Part shown: positions 55,170-55,989 of the stretch, piece after piece
How positions within the stretch are numbered: the stretch's first letter is position 1
How the letters are laid out: each line of letters opens with the position of its first letter
Source: Lunatimonas lonarensis
GTDB lineage: Bacteria > Bacteroidota > Bacteroidia > Cytophagales > Cyclobacteriaceae
Assembly (NCBI RefSeq): GCF_000390185.1
Contig: NZ_AQHR01000065.1
Coordinates: forward strand, 1 to 55,989
Reading direction: 5' to 3'
DNA length: 55,989 nt
Translations under genes and position numbers: made by a program
Notes under the pieces: generated by a model
Seen by the model: the letters and a program-made list of their open reading frames with translations, nothing else
Database searches by the model: none
Told to the model about the DNA's origin: nothing

Positions 55170-55198
55170 CATGATACACATATAAACAAGTGAAAAGA

Positions 55199-55222
55199 AA
55201 CGGTCTCGTAGCTGAGGCCGTT
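55199..55222 (+). terminator. Terminator-like hairpin in the greA 5' region
   Basis: AACGG-T-CTC and GAG-G-CCGTT pair across a short loop and are followed by ATTTTGTTT. It could end read-through from the dehydrogenase gene or attenuate greA, because it lies between the greA promoter and its ATG. Confidence 0.5.
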
Positions 55223-55255
55223 ATTTTGTTTATTAGGAGTTAACAGAATGTCAAT

Positions 55256-55732
55256 ATGGGAAATATACAGTATTATACCGAGGAGGGCCTGAGAAAGCTA
55301 AAAGATGAACTTCAGGAGTTGAAGACAAAGGGCAGAGCTGACATTGCGCGGCAAATTGCAGAGGCAAGGGATAAGGGAGATCTAAGCGAGAATGCTGAAT
55401 ATGATGCCGCAAAGGACGCCCAAGGCCACCTCGAACTCAAGATCGCAAAGCTAGAAGGGGTAATAGGAAATGCGCGGGTCCTTGACAATTCAAAACTGGA
55501 CACCTCCAAGGTCGGTATCCTGAGTACAGTGACCATCAAAAATGTAAAAAATGGCATGACGGTTTCATACACCTTGGTTTCTGAAGAGGAAGCTGACCTG
55601 AAGGCCAACAAAATATCACTCGCGTCTCCTTTCGGAAAGGGACTTTTAGGAAAAAAACAAGGGGAGATAGCCGAAATCAAAGCACCCGCAGGCTTGCTGA
55701 AGTTCGAAATTCTCGAAATAACCCACTCCTAA
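55256..55732 (+). CDS. greA: Transcription elongation factor GreA
   Basis: A 158-residue factor that rescues stalled RNA polymerase by stimulating transcript cleavage. The N-terminal coiled coil has YYTEEGLRKLKDELQELKTKGRADIARQIAEARDKGDLSENAEYDAAKDAQ, with the acidic tip (DLSENAEYDAA) complete, and the C-terminal FKBP-like domain ends SPFGKGLLGKKQGE. The ATG at 55256 gives the normal start; an ATG eight bases upstream is out of frame. Confidence 0.97.
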   Translation: MGNIQYYTEEGLRKLKDELQELKTKGRADIARQIAEARDKGDLSENAEYDAAKDAQGHLELKIAKLEGVIGNARVLDNSKLDTSKVGILSTVTIKNVKNGMTVSYTLVSEEEADLKANKISLASPFGKGLLGKKQGEIAEIKAPAGLLKFEILEITHS

Positions 55733-55740
55733 CCTTACAA

Positions 55741-55773
55741 AGAGCGGTTTCGGCAGCAAAGCTAAGCCGCTCT
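55741..55773 (+). terminator. Probable terminator of greA
   Basis: AGAGCGG (55741-55747) pairs with CCGCTCT (55767-55773) around an imperfect inner stem. The following T content is modest. The remaining bases to 55989 hold no gene that I can support. Confidence 0.45.
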
Positions 55774-55989
55774 CTCTTCCTGTTGACGGCTGTTCGGAGT
55801 TCAGTTTACTTTTTAAGCTATAAACCGAAAATTTTACCCGTTGGGAGAGACATGTGCAAGATTTGCCCCTAGCGCGGCATAAATCACCGGGATCTTTTCC
55901 TTGATATGGTTGTACATCCCAGTGGCCGCAGGTTGTACCCATCAACAGCGATTACGCTTAAAAATAATTGGTCTGTAAATTAATCGATT

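Noticed and set aside
55834-55917. Minus-strand frame of 27 codons near the window end
   Set aside because: Too short, and no neighbour or motif supports it; it could be the end of an eroded gene.

Overview
The window looks like a chromosomal segment of a Bacteroidota bacterium, most likely Cytophagales and perhaps close to Cyclobacteriaceae. The signs are a SusC/SusD pair, promoters of the Bacteroidota type (TTTG, about 19-21 bases, TAnnTTTG) in front of several genes, little use of Shine-Dalgarno sites, a type II-C CRISPR repeat and tracrRNA of the flavobacterial kind, and the pdxA-DUF177-rpmF and fabH-efp-accB-accC gene orders. The genus is inference.

Layout. 0.6-5.6 kb: outer-membrane glycan uptake pair (SusC, SusD). 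5.6-12 kb: exopolysaccharide operon (GT4 glycosyltransferase, Wza-like exporter, Wzc-like tyrosine kinase, RfbB) running into thyA. 12-15.8 kb: a class IV aminotransferase and a TolC/adaptor efflux pair without an inner-membrane pump. 16-17.8 kb: a histidine-rich lipoprotein divergent from a ZIP metal transporter with a shared palindromic operator, then a DUF2256 mini-protein. 18-27.9 kb: a complete type II-C CRISPR-Cas locus: tracrRNA on the minus strand, cas9, a Y1/REP-type transposase gene (RAYT), a perfect palindrome, cas1, cas2, and an array of 38 intact repeats plus one decayed repeat with 38 spacers. 28-32 kb: DUF2461, a HAD phosphatase, and an SPFH operon with two small membrane proteins and a ribbon-helix-helix protein. 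32.1-33.8 kb: the most novel part, a three-gene cassette. 34-43 kb: a molybdenum hydroxylase pair and a three-gene cytochrome/DUF1501/DUF1553 operon. 43-56 kb: housekeeping genes (accC, accB, efp, fabH, leuA, rpmF, pdxA, rsmA, mgtE, greA).

The highlight is the minus-strand cassette at 32,099-33,779. A 31-codon gene encodes a Lys-rich peptide that ends exactly in cysteine (last residues KGAC). Downstream lie a terminator-like hairpin, an all-helical protein that resembles ComQ (the isoprenyl transferase that modifies the ComX pheromone) with a DPVLDLE motif comparable to ComQ DIMDDLE, and, one base further, an isoprenylcysteine carboxyl methyltransferase family protein. Together they read as a machine that prenylates the C-terminal cysteine of a small peptide and methylates its carboxylate, giving a bacterial analogue of the yeast a-factor type of lipopeptide. 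No prenyl group, product or receptor is visible in DNA, so the product is inference.

The CRISPR locus has its own surprises. A consensus promoter beyond the far end and a terminator at the cas2 end both show that the array is transcribed on the minus strand towards the cas genes, yet repeat decay lies at the promoter end. Two spacers overlap by 23 bases and so reveal the flank of one protospacer.
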